Assembly: GCA_031265715.1 (NCBI GenBank)
Contig: JAISCG010000075.1
Span: forward strand, 1-6,430
Direction of reading: 5' to 3'
Length of the DNA: 6,430 bases
Source: Holosporaceae bacterium
GTDB lineage: Bacteria; Pseudomonadota; Alphaproteobacteria; UBA3830
The translations under genes were made by a program, and so were the position numbers. Below the pieces are notes generated by a model that had not been told where the DNA came from, did not search any database, and saw only the letters and a program-made list of their open reading frames with translations. Shown here one piece after another: positions 1 through 5,474 of this stretch. The stretch's first letter is position 1. Each line of letters opens with the position of its first letter.

Positions 1-512
1 ATAAGGTCGCAAAATTGCTGGAACTCGGATATCCGGGAGGTCCCGCCGTGGAAAAAGCGGCCGCCCGGGGAGACGCCGAAAAATTTACGCTGCCTCGTCC
101 TCTGTGCACCAAAGGATGCTGCTGCGATTTTTCCTTTTCCGGACTGAAAACGGCGGTTCGGACAACTGCGGAAAAATGCGCCACCGAACAAAGCAGGGCA
201 GATCTTGCGGCAAGTTTTCAAAAAACCGTAACGGACGTGCTGGTTTACAAAATAAAGCAGGCCATCGAAATTTGCGGCGGAAAAGTGACGGCGGTTGCGA
301 TGGCCGGGGGAGTGGCGGCCAATAAATCCGTCCGCTCGGCGCTTCAGAATGTCTGCGATTCCCGCGAACTGCCTTTTTTCTCCCCTCCCCTTCACCTCTG
401 CACCGACAACGGAGCCATGATTGCCTGGCTCGGGGCGGAGAAATTCCGAAAAAAGCAATTTTCGGATTTGCGATTCGCTCCGCGTCCGAGATGGCCGCTC
501 CGGCAGGGGTAG
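1..512 (+). CDS. tsaD: TsaD (Gcp/YgjD/Kae1 family) tRNA N6-adenosine threonylcarbamoyltransferase, C-terminal part
   Basis: TsaD transfers the threonylcarbamoyl group from threonylcarbamoyl-AMP to A37 of ANN-decoding tRNAs, working in the cytoplasm with TsaB and TsaE. The frame is open from base 3 with no start in view, so the gene is cut by the left edge. Visible family motifs, in order, are LGYPGGPAVEK, the DFSFSGLKTAV block typical of the family, the GGVAANKSVR glycine-rich loop, and CTDNGAMIAWLG. The aspartate of the last motif matches the C-terminal metal-binding Asp of the family. The N-terminal half with the HxxxH metal ligands lies outside the window. About 170 residues remain of a protein that is usually 330-360. 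The C-terminus ends normally after a basic, proline-containing tail. It converges on the unknown gene at 658-1476. Identification is secure; whether the gene is intact upstream cannot be judged. Confidence 0.95.
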   Translation, partial: KVAKLLELGYPGGPAVEKAAARGDAEKFTLPRPLCTKGCCCDFSFSGLKTAVRTTAEKCATEQSRADLAASFQKTVTDVLVYKIKQAIEICGGKVTAVAMAGGVAANKSVRSALQNVCDSRELPFFSPPLHLCTDNGAMIAWLGAEKFRKKQFSDLRFAPRPRWPLRQG

Positions 513-534
513 GCCAACCCCAGATGGTTTTTTT
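506..534 (+). terminator. weak candidate terminator after tsaD
   Basis: A GGGGT/ACCCC pair (506-510 with 517-521) overlaps the tsaD stop. An alternative AACC/GGTT pair (516-519 with 526-529) is followed directly by a run of T at 528-534. Either hairpin is short, so this is a plausible but weak intrinsic terminator. It lies where two convergent transcripts would meet. Confidence 0.25.
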
Positions 535-657
535 CGTGTGTAAAAATCCAACTTCCCGGTGTAATTTGGTATAATTCACAACAGGATAGGACACGAAGAA
601 AGCGCCACGCTCCAAGCCGGGACGCCTTCTACCAAAAAACCAAGTCCCTTAAATAGG

Positions 658-1476
658 TTAGAGGTCTTCTATCCCTGCTAGAAAATCCTCCTCAGCATGA
701 ACAGCCACATCATCCGATGTGGTTTTAGCAAAATTTTCTGGCATAAGATTAAAAATCTCTCTAAACTGCTCACGATTATCCCTTATTGTTATCATCAATG
801 TAGCCTCACGTGAGGCGTACGCCTTATTTATTTCCAATGCTATTTTTCTTTGCTTTGCAATGCCCATAGCACCACGTACAATACTTCTCAAACGACCACA
901 GGTGAATTCACCAAAACGACTGCCAACAAGCTCCACATCCGCACTCCATTCCTTCCCTGGGGCGGAACGATTATACGCCTTGTACGCACTATTTTCCGGT
1001 AGATTCAATAGAGCATTTGCCTCCGCTGCTCCATGAGCAAAGGGCTGTCTAGGCCTAGGTGCAGACCCAGGTGCAGGAGATGCTACGCTTCCCATTACAC
1101 TAAATCTACAACCACCAGGCAACACGGTGCTCAAGCTCTCTCTCAGAAAAGATAGAGAAGGCTTTATGCTCACACAGCCTACACCTTGATCCATTGAGAC
1201 TGAGACTGAGCCTGACGCCATCAATCCTTCGGGAACCGATACACTATCAAACACTTGCGGCAAAGAAGAAACCCCGGGAACTTTCACTTTTATCTCACTC
1301 GAAGACCCTGAAATTTCAGTATCATATCCCTCGGTAACTGACACACCTAACGCCTGCATTACTGCAGTGATCGGTACACCTACTGACAAATTGACTAGGC
1401 TCACCATCCCCTGACACACCGGAACCGCTAACACTGCTCCCATACCAACTAAAACTCTTGAAAAAATATTTATCAT
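658..1476 (-). CDS. unrecognised exported protein with Pro-rich linker (272 aa)
   Basis: I do not recognise this protein. The N-terminus looks like an export signal: a short start with one Arg, a hydrophobic stretch at residues 8-20, then Cys21 and Gly23. VPVC at 18-21 is not a proper lipobox, so a lipoprotein is unlikely. Residues 24-130 are rich in Ser, Val and Gly, with alternating patterns that suggest beta structure. Residues 133-145 form a Pro/Arg linker (SPAPGSAPRPRQP). Residues 150-272 are more charged and probably helical, containing FGEFTC (188-193), IRDNREQFREIF (231-242) and a strongly acidic C-terminus. The ATG start is preceded by an AAGGA about 11 bases upstream, a loose Shine-Dalgarno. 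It lies downstream of, and in the same direction as, the exported protein at 1731-2738, with a palindromic repeat between them. A surface or secreted role is inference only. Confidence 0.75.
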   Translation of the reverse strand: MINIFSRVLVGMGAVLAVPVCQGMVSLVNLSVGVPITAVMQALGVSVTEGYDTEISGSSSEIKVKVPGVSSLPQVFDSVSVPEGLMASGSVSVSMDQGVGCVSIKPSLSFLRESLSTVLPGGCRFSVMGSVASPAPGSAPRPRQPFAHGAAEANALLNLPENSAYKAYNRSAPGKEWSADVELVGSRFGEFTCGRLRSIVRGAMGIAKQRKIALEINKAYASREATLMITIRDNREQFREIFNLMPENFAKTTSDDVAVHAEEDFLAGIEDL

Positions 1477-1537
1477 TATCTACATATTCCTTTCCAATAT
1501 AACAATATTTACGTTAACATTAAAATAACCACAATCA

Positions 1538-1678
1538 CGTCATTGCGAGGAGCAACGCGACGTGGCAATCCAGAACTCAAATTTAAGCAAATTTAAAATC
1601 TCTGGATTGCCACGTCGCTGCGCTTCTCGCAATAATGAGGTGGATTGCCGCGTCGCTTTGTTCCCCGCAATAACAAGG
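1538..1678. repeat. palindromic interspersed repeat, copy 1, with an extra right arm
   Basis: The left arm (1538-1573) begins CGTCATTGCGAGG and the right arm (1602-1640) is its approximate reverse complement. The inner 17 bases pair perfectly (1557-1573 with 1602-1618). The 28-base loop holds AAGCAAATTTAAAA, which is also found in the loop of the copy at 5073-5178. A second, diverged right arm follows directly at 1641-1678 (TGGATTGCCGCGTCGC onward), so the element looks like a palindrome plus one tandem half-copy. It has no coding capacity, lies between two leftward genes and could form a large hairpin in their transcript. It resembles REP- or MITE-like intergenic repeats; the mechanism of spread cannot be seen here. 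Confidence 0.85.
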
Positions 1679-1706
1679 TAAAACGCTCAATTAAATGCGC
1701 CGGGTG

Positions 1707-1734
1707 GTAAGGCAGCACCTAAAATCTGCCTTAC
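1707..1734 (-). terminator. perfect 9-bp hairpin over the stop codon of the gene at 1731-2738
   Basis: GTAAGGCAG at 1707-1715 pairs exactly with CTGCCTTAC at 1726-1734, with a 10-base loop. The hairpin includes the TAA stop codon (1731-1733) of the leftward gene. No T-run follows on the minus strand, so a classical intrinsic terminator is not supported. A 3'-end stabilising or processing hairpin, or a U-tract-free terminator, are the alternatives. Confidence 0.4.
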
Positions 1735-2738
1735 AAATCAACATCTTCATAATCTTCTCGCACTGCTGAGACCGGCAAATTCTCTGCTCCTCTCACAAAA
1801 TCCCACCGATACGTGTTAAAATGAGTAATAACAGATTTTTTAATTCTCCCGTGAGCTTTCTTTCTTTTTTCTACACATAAACACTCAATTAAAACTGATG
1901 TTTCCTCGGAATCCAAACGACCAACATCCACTGTTATCCCAGCCTCCCCTTTGATTCTGGCTCCGATCAATAACACAATATATTCTGCAATATTCTTTTG
2001 CGCACGTCTGAGTTGACTTTGACTGCTTTTCCACGGATACATTCGCTGCACGTCCGATACAATCGAAACGGCAGATCCGGCAATCCTTTCACTGAAAGAT
2101 CCCGGATCGGGTAAAGGACTCATCGAACTTATATTGAGTGATATAGCAAAACCCGGCAGAGTGTTCGGAGAAACTATGGTATGGGTTCTCCTGTTCGCAG
2201 ACATAACCAACCACGGCAAACTGTTTCCGTAGTCGGCATCCAAAGATTTTAGTATCAACAAAAAATTTGCCATAATACCCCTTTTTCTCAGAAAAAATTC
2301 GCGTCTTTCTTTCGCTTCTCTTACGCTTTTTTTATCTTTTTTTCCCTCTTCTTCCCGGGGAAGCCAGAATCCCTCTTCCATCAAACTTTGAGAAGCGCTC
2401 AGCGTAATTTTCAATGTATCCGAAAATTCTTTATCGTCTGATCTTTCCGCACAATAGGGCGATAAAAACAAATCAGCCATCCACCTAAAAAGATTACGAA
2501 ACTGCTTTCGATCCCGAGTAAGACTGATACTTTGCACCAATGCACACAGTTCTCCGAAAAAATACATCTCGGGAATCGAAGGAAAAAATAAATATTGGCC
2601 ATATGATCTGCTTCTGTGGAAATCTCCGACAGGAGCGAGACGATCAGGTTGTCCTACACTTCCCGAATAACTCTTCCTCATTCCTTCAGACGAAAAACAA
2701 AGCACAAAGGCAGCAATCGATACAAAAGTTTTTTTCAT
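1731..2738 (-). CDS. unrecognised exported protein (335 aa)
   Basis: I do not recognise this protein. The chosen ATG at 2738 gives a signal-peptide-like start (MKKTFVSIAAFVLCFSSEG) and has GAGGGG just upstream. The frame also runs on upstream to 2843, but that extension would put 35 residues before the signal peptide and cover the likely promoter. From the chosen start, residues 28-55 are polar and aromatic. FGELC at 61-65 leads into TRDRKQFRNLF at 74-84. Residues 128-154 are a highly charged Lys/Glu/Arg stretch, probably helical. Residues 156-208 are mixed hydrophobic (MANFLLILKSL, GFAISLNISSM) and the C-terminal third mixes helical and beta-like segments, ending in acidic EDYEDVDL. No catalytic motif is visible. 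Export to the periplasm or beyond is inferred from the N-terminus. It partly shares a motif with the gene at 658-1476. Confidence 0.75.
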   Translation of the reverse strand: MKKTFVSIAAFVLCFSSEGMRKSYSGSVGQPDRLAPVGDFHRSRSYGQYLFFPSIPEMYFFGELCALVQSISLTRDRKQFRNLFRWMADLFLSPYCAERSDDKEFSDTLKITLSASQSLMEEGFWLPREEEGKKDKKSVREAKERREFFLRKRGIMANFLLILKSLDADYGNSLPWLVMSANRRTHTIVSPNTLPGFAISLNISSMSPLPDPGSFSERIAGSAVSIVSDVQRMYPWKSSQSQLRRAQKNIAEYIVLLIGARIKGEAGITVDVGRLDSEETSVLIECLCVEKRKKAHGRIKKSVITHFNTYRWDFVRGAENLPVSAVREDYEDVDL

Positions 2739-2769
2739 GGGTCCCCTCTTAAATTTTACGGAATAAAAC

Positions 2770-2787
2770 CGGAAAAACATTTTTCCG
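2770..2787 (-). promoter_or_regulatory. leader hairpin upstream of the exported protein at 1731-2738
   Basis: CGGAAAAA (2770-2777) and TTTTTCCG (2780-2787) are exact reverse complements separated by two bases. The hairpin would sit in the 5' leader, between the candidate promoter at 2812-2839 and the ATG at 2738. It could affect translation or be a protein-binding dyad; nothing more can be said from sequence. Confidence 0.35.
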
Positions 2788-2811
2788 ACGACAAACGACC
2801 TTAGAAAATCT

Positions 2812-2839
2812 CTTTTATTTGAAATTTTACAAATATCAA
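2812..2839 (-). promoter_or_regulatory. candidate sigma-70-type promoter for the gene at 1731-2738
   Basis: On the minus strand a TTGATA -35-like box (2834-2839, 5 of 6 to consensus) is followed after 16 bases by a TAAAAG -10-like box (2812-2817, 4 of 6). Transcription would start near 2805 and give a leader of roughly 65 bases before the ATG at 2738. This supports that start over the in-frame codon at 2843. The region is AT-rich, so chance matches are common. Confidence 0.3.
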
Positions 2840-2917
2840 ACATAACATTTTTCCCAAAGCGTTACGTTATGGTATTTTCTTTTTTTTCATAAGTCTATAT
2901 AAAATAAATAAAAAAAT

Positions 2918-3382
2918 TTATTTACTTTTCACATACCGCACAATAGAATACATATCCTCGGCAATGATTAATTCCTCGGAAAAATCGTCCGATAAATAAT
3001 TTTTACAAATAAATTTGTCTGTGTCGTAATTTTTGCGCAGACGAGTAATAAGAGCGTAATCCGCGAGCGAATTTTTCAGTGCATAGTTATATAGCGCGGC
3101 TCCCCCGATTATCCAAAAATCATCATATTTATCTCTGACGCTTTCGAGAGATTTGAAAATCTCCGCCCCCTCCGCCGAAATCAGCGTTGTCGATACGATG
3201 CAGTTGATTCTGTCCTTTAACGGGCGATTTTCAATCGAAAAAAAAGTGTTTTTCCCCATCACCACCACGCCGTCAGCGGTTTTTTCTCGGAAAAAACGAA
3301 GATCCTCGGGTAAATGCCAGGGAATTTTACCGTTTTTGGATATTCCCCATTCGGAATCGACGGCGGCGATCAGCCTAATCAT
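2918..3382 (-). CDS. folA: dihydrofolate reductase
   Basis: This enzyme reduces dihydrofolate to tetrahydrofolate with NADPH in the cytoplasm, sustaining thymidylate, purine and methionine synthesis. Its 154 residues match the usual bacterial length of about 160, and the active site aligns residue for residue with the E. coli enzyme at the start: AAVDSEWGIS, then GKIPWHLPEDLRFF with Trp22 and the proton-donor Asp27. VVMGKNTFFSI matches the cofactor-binding MGRxTxxSI block. RPLKDR carries the Arg that binds the folate glutamate carboxylate (Arg58 here, Arg57 in E. coli). WIIGGAALYNYAL at 90-102 is the IGG nucleotide-binding motif. The start codon lies inside the end of folE, giving the overlap ATGATTAG, so the two are probably co-transcribed and translationally coupled. 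An AT-only inverted repeat (2902-2909 with 2916-2923) covers the stop codon but makes a poor terminator. Confidence 0.97.
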   Translation of the reverse strand: MIRLIAAVDSEWGISKNGKIPWHLPEDLRFFREKTADGVVVMGKNTFFSIENRPLKDRINCIVSTTLISAEGAEIFKSLESVRDKYDDFWIIGGAALYNYALKNSLADYALITRLRKNYDTDKFICKNYLSDDFSEELIIAEDMYSIVRYVKSK

Positions 3383-3917
3383 TCCTGCCGAGAGCGGTCA
3401 TGAGAAATTCCCGACGCAGATCGCCCTTTATCACTCCGGAAAAATACCGCGTAACAAATTTGGATCCGTGTTTTTTTACTCCGCGATGAGATATGCAGAA
3501 GTGCTCGGCCTCGATGTACACCCCCACCCCTTTGCAATTCAGCACAGATTCCAGCGCCTTGGCAATTTCGACGGTCATGCGCTCCTGCAGCTGCAGACGC
3601 TTGGCGAAACAATCAACTATGCGGGCCATTTTGCTCGCGCCGATAATTTTTCCGTTCGGAACGTAGCCTACGCTCGCCGTCCCTATGATCGGAACAATGT
3701 GATGCTCACAGTGCGATTCAAAGGGAATATTTTTCAGAATTATCAGATCATCCGTTTCTGAACAGTAAAAAGCATCGGCAATATCAGACACTTTAACGCC
3801 GTAGCCGGAGAAAAACTCATCGTAGGATTTTTCAACCCTCGCCGGAGTTTCATCAATACTCTCATTATTCGGATCTATCTTTTCGATAATCGCTCTGATG
3901 CTGTCTTTAACTTCCAT
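3375..3917 (-). CDS. folE: GTP cyclohydrolase I (type IA, zinc-dependent)
   Basis: FolE converts GTP to 7,8-dihydroneopterin triphosphate plus formate, the first step of folate synthesis and also the entry to queuosine and biopterins. The 180 residues are a compact full-length form that lacks the N-terminal helices found in longer homologues. Every key residue known from the E. coli enzyme is at the same spacing: zinc ligands Cys70, His73 and Cys141 (E. coli 110, 113, 181), catalytic His72 and His139 (112, 179), Ser95, Arg99, Gln111, Glu112 and Arg145. Family blocks ETPARVEKSY, SHCEHHIVPIIG, GASKMARIVD, FAKRLQLQERMT and RREFL are all visible. The ATG is preceded by an AAGG purine stretch. It is the first gene of the folE-folA pair and is divergent from the barrel-protein gene. 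I see no other folate genes here. Confidence 0.97.
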   Translation of the reverse strand: MEVKDSIRAIIEKIDPNNESIDETPARVEKSYDEFFSGYGVKVSDIADAFYCSETDDLIILKNIPFESHCEHHIVPIIGTASVGYVPNGKIIGASKMARIVDCFAKRLQLQERMTVEIAKALESVLNCKGVGVYIEAEHFCISHRGVKKHGSKFVTRYFSGVIKGDLRREFLMTALGRND

Positions 3918-3936
3918 TTAACCCGCCTTTGCTATG

Positions 3937-3960
3937 ATTATACACATCTGCCGATGTATA
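3937..3960 (-). promoter_or_regulatory. -10-like box and overlapping dyad upstream of folE
   Basis: On the minus strand an exact TATAAT lies at 3937-3942, 19 bases before the folE ATG; its -35 region is T-rich and poor. Overlapping it is an inverted repeat TATACA/TGTATA (3939-3944 with 3955-3960), and inside that ACATC/GATGT (3944-3948 with 3953-3957). A dyad on a -10 box is a typical place for a repressor, but no regulator is identified. Confidence 0.35.
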
Positions 3961-3989
3961 AAAAATAGGTTTTTTTCGGCAAATTGTTT

Positions 3990-4008
3990 ACTGCAGTAAA
4001 AATGCAGT
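3990..4008. repeat. small inverted repeat in the divergent spacer
   Basis: ACTGCA (3990-3995) and TGCAGT (4003-4008) pair exactly across a 7-base A-rich loop. The left half is itself part of the palindrome ACTGCAGT. It could be an operator for either divergent gene; chance is also possible at this size. Confidence 0.3.
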
Positions 4009-4214
4009 GATATATTTATCACATTATTTTAAATATTACAAAAAAAAGTAGATAAAAAATTCGATAAACTATACTATGAAATACGATTATATGGATATAC
4101 AAACTGTTTTTAGTTTATATTTTTCATGTTTTCTAAAAAATATCGTTCAAGTGACGGTATTAATAAGTGTGGAGCATTTTATCTTGGTGATAATATGCAT
4201 GTTTTTATTATTTT

Positions 4215-4219
4215 AGGAG
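4215..4219 (+). promoter_or_regulatory. strong Shine-Dalgarno site for the barrel-protein gene
   Basis: AGGAG sits 7 bases before the ATG at 4227, an ideal spacing. It is the clearest ribosome binding site in the window and fixes the start of the outer-membrane protein gene. Confidence 0.8.
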
Positions 4220-4226
4220 ATAGCTA

Positions 4227-5060
4227 ATGAAGAAAATAATATTTATCAGTATGATGTTTGGAATGTTGCCGCTCGCCGTTGAAGCAGACGACGCCGTTGA
4301 TACAGCAGCAGCTGACGAATCCTCTGTTGTCGACGAAAGACATCAATACGAAGGTTGGTTCCTGGGACTCGGTACTCATGTTGCCACTGCTGGAGAAAAG
4401 GTGGAGTACACCTACCCGGTGGTAAACAACGTTCAGGTATACGATCGTCCGATGGCTGAAGCAGATCACACTGCTCCACGACTGGGGGGATCCGTTGTAC
4501 TCGGAGTGGGTAAGAGAATAAAAAACACCAGTGCCTATGGCTCGATTGAAATCGGTTGCGATTTTGGACCGACCACCAGAAAGCTTGAGGCAGACAAAAG
4601 ATCAATAAATAACCAAGCTGTTTTTTCAAGAAATTACGGAATAGAAACAAAAACAAGCGGAGTAATCCCTTTTGCAGCAATAAGGGTCGGACATGTTAAC
4701 CACAACCACGGATTCCTGTCCTACGTGAAAGTCGGAGTAGCTCATTCGAGTTCCGAGGAGCATTCCTACGGCTACAGGGACGTCGACAACCTTGTCGGTG
4801 GCTATGTCCTCACGTATTTTGATTCAAGAGAAAAGGTATCCGGTGTAAGACCGTTGGTTGCTCTTGGTATTGAAAAAGGCTTCGCCAGAAACGCAACTCT
4901 TCGCACAGAACTCGAGTGGAGAGGCGGCAAAAGCAAAACCAGAACCTGGGATGGCGGAGACAACGTAAAGGTAACCGCAAAAGATTCGATTACTCTCCGT
5001 GTTTTGATTAATTACCACGGAAAACTCGGACAACTGTGGCAAGAAGCCACCTCACTCTAG
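4227..5060 (+). CDS. secreted outer-membrane beta-barrel protein (OmpA/Omp25-like small barrel)
   Basis: This is most likely an outer-membrane protein and surface antigen. The 277-residue product starts with a classic signal peptide (two Lys, hydrophobic core at 4-18, likely cut after VEA at residue 20), followed by an acidic Asp/Ala-rich stretch. The mature part shows repeated alternating strands split by polar loops, as in 8-strand barrels: EGWFLGLGTHVA, GGSVVLGVGKRI, AYGSIEIGCDFG, VIPFAAIRVGHV, FLSYVKVGVAHS, VRPLVALGIEKGF, ATLRTELEWRGG and SITLRVLINYHG. The VRPLVALGIE and LRTELEWR pair resembles the last strands of alphaproteobacterial Omp25/Omp31-type porin-like proteins. The C-terminus ends WQEATSL instead of the usual terminal aromatic residue of a barrel signal. 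Polar loops such as HSSSEEHSYGYRD are candidate exposed epitopes. It stands alone and has a strong ribosome binding site. The exact subfamily and role are not known. Confidence 0.8.
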   Translation: MKKIIFISMMFGMLPLAVEADDAVDTAAADESSVVDERHQYEGWFLGLGTHVATAGEKVEYTYPVVNNVQVYDRPMAEADHTAPRLGGSVVLGVGKRIKNTSAYGSIEIGCDFGPTTRKLEADKRSINNQAVFSRNYGIETKTSGVIPFAAIRVGHVNHNHGFLSYVKVGVAHSSSEEHSYGYRDVDNLVGGYVLTYFDSREKVSGVRPLVALGIEKGFARNATLRTELEWRGGKSKTRTWDGGDNVKVTAKDSITLRVLINYHGKLGQLWQEATSL

Positions 5061-5070
5061 AGGTTTTTTT
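5049..5070 (+). terminator. intrinsic terminator overlapping the barrel-protein stop codon
   Basis: ACCTC (5049-5053) pairs with GAGGT (5060-5064), with a 6-base loop containing most of the TAG stop codon, and is followed by a T-run to 5070. The stem is short, so strength is uncertain. The palindromic repeat starting at 5073 could reinforce it. Confidence 0.5.
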
Positions 5071-5072
5071 CT

Positions 5073-5178
5073 CCCGTCATTGCGAGGAACGAAGTGACGC
5101 GGCAATCTGGGGCTTTAATTCAAGCAAATTTAAAAATCCCCGGATTGCTGCATCGTTTCACTTCTCGCAATGACGGGG
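5073..5178. repeat. palindromic interspersed repeat, copy 2
   Basis: The outer 14 bases pair exactly: CCCGTCATTGCGAG at 5073-5086 with CTCGCAATGACGGG at 5164-5177. The rest of the arms pair with several mismatches (the left arm runs to GGCAATCTGGGG, the right arm starts CCCCGGATTGC). The loop holds AAGCAAATTTAAAA, identical to the core of the copy at 1538-1678. The two copies differ by many substitutions in the arms, so they are not a recent duplication. It lies between a rightward and a leftward gene, just after the barrel-protein terminator. Confidence 0.85.
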
Positions 5179-5223
5179 AAGACGCCGGACGCCGCCGCGT
5201 AATCATGTAAATTATCGCTCATT

Positions 5224-5474
5224 TTATACACTTCCTCTGACGTCGATTTTCACAATCAGAACGGTGACTTTTTCCTCTTCCACTCGATAAACGACTCTGT
5301 AATCGCCGACACGCATTCTGAAAAATCCTCTGAGATTGCAAACAAGAGGCTTAAATCGATGAGGATCGGTCCCCAGCTTTTCATTGCTTTGATGATAGTT
5401 TGTCTCATATTCTTGGGAATTTTACCCAACTGATCGAAAACTTCTTCAAGATATTCAATCCTGTAATTCACCAA
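5224..5474 (-). pseudogene. RelE/ParE-family toxin, frameshifted
   Basis: An intact member would be an mRNA-cleaving or gyrase-type toxin neutralised by the antitoxin encoded just upstream. Frame one gives VNYRIEYLEEVFDQL, KIPKNMRQTIIKAM and then loses family sense near 5378-5381, running to a stop at 5256. The -1 frame continues correctly with KLGTDPHRFKPLVCNL, RGFFRMRVGDYRVVYRV and EEEKVTVLIVKIDVRG, ending at TAA 5224-5226. The break sits in a run of four A on the minus strand; a fifth A would restore one frame of about 83 residues, the normal RelE length. The restored tail ends RGSV and lacks the Tyr near the C-terminus that many relatives have. The start is TTG at 5474 or GTG at 5471, overlapping the antitoxin by up to 20 bases. 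A sequencing error in the homopolymer is the main alternative to real inactivation. Confidence 0.85.

Larger units (their letters stand above)
3918..4226. promoter_or_regulatory. divergent AT-rich spacer between folE and the barrel-protein gene
   Basis: This 309-base spacer should hold promoters for both divergent genes. It contains a -10-like TATAAT for folE and two small dyads, which are given as separate entries. TTGTTT at 3984-3989 and TATATT at 4011-4016 are spaced too far apart (21 bases) to be a convincing rightward promoter. A short hydrophobic ORF at 4076-4216 is discussed as a finding. I see no RNA gene or riboswitch motif here. Confidence 0.5.

Noticed and set aside
85..615. Long leftward open frame opposite tsaD
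   Set aside because: Most of it is antisense to well-conserved TsaD motifs; its Arg/Pro/Ser-rich translation matches no family I know and it has no good start context.
513..657. Small RNA gene between the convergent genes, suggested by TATAAT at 570-575 and a GGGAC/GTCCC pair
   Set aside because: There is no matching -35 box, the stem is only 5 bp with a 20-base loop, and nothing resembles tmRNA, 6S or a tRNA.
1538..1678. CRISPR array
   Set aside because: The repeated units are inverted arms of one palindrome plus a half-copy, not regularly spaced direct repeats with unique spacers.
2739..2843. N-terminal extension of the 335-residue exported protein to an ATG at 2843
   Set aside because: It would bury the signal peptide 35 residues in, ignore the GAGGGG site before the ATG at 2738, and overlap the likely promoter.
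3153..3761. Rightward 202-residue open frame opposite folA and folE
   Set aside because: It is a shadow of two confidently identified enzymes and spans their overlap; no motif of its own.
4246..4680. Leftward open frame opposite the barrel-protein gene
   Set aside because: Low-complexity Arg/Leu/Phe translation antisense to a gene with a strong ribosome binding site and signal peptide.
5378..5381. Programmed -1 frameshift in the toxin gene
   Set aside because: Four A in ATGAAAAGC do not form an X-XXY-YYZ heptamer of the usual kind and I see no obvious stimulating structure; a simple deletion explains it better.
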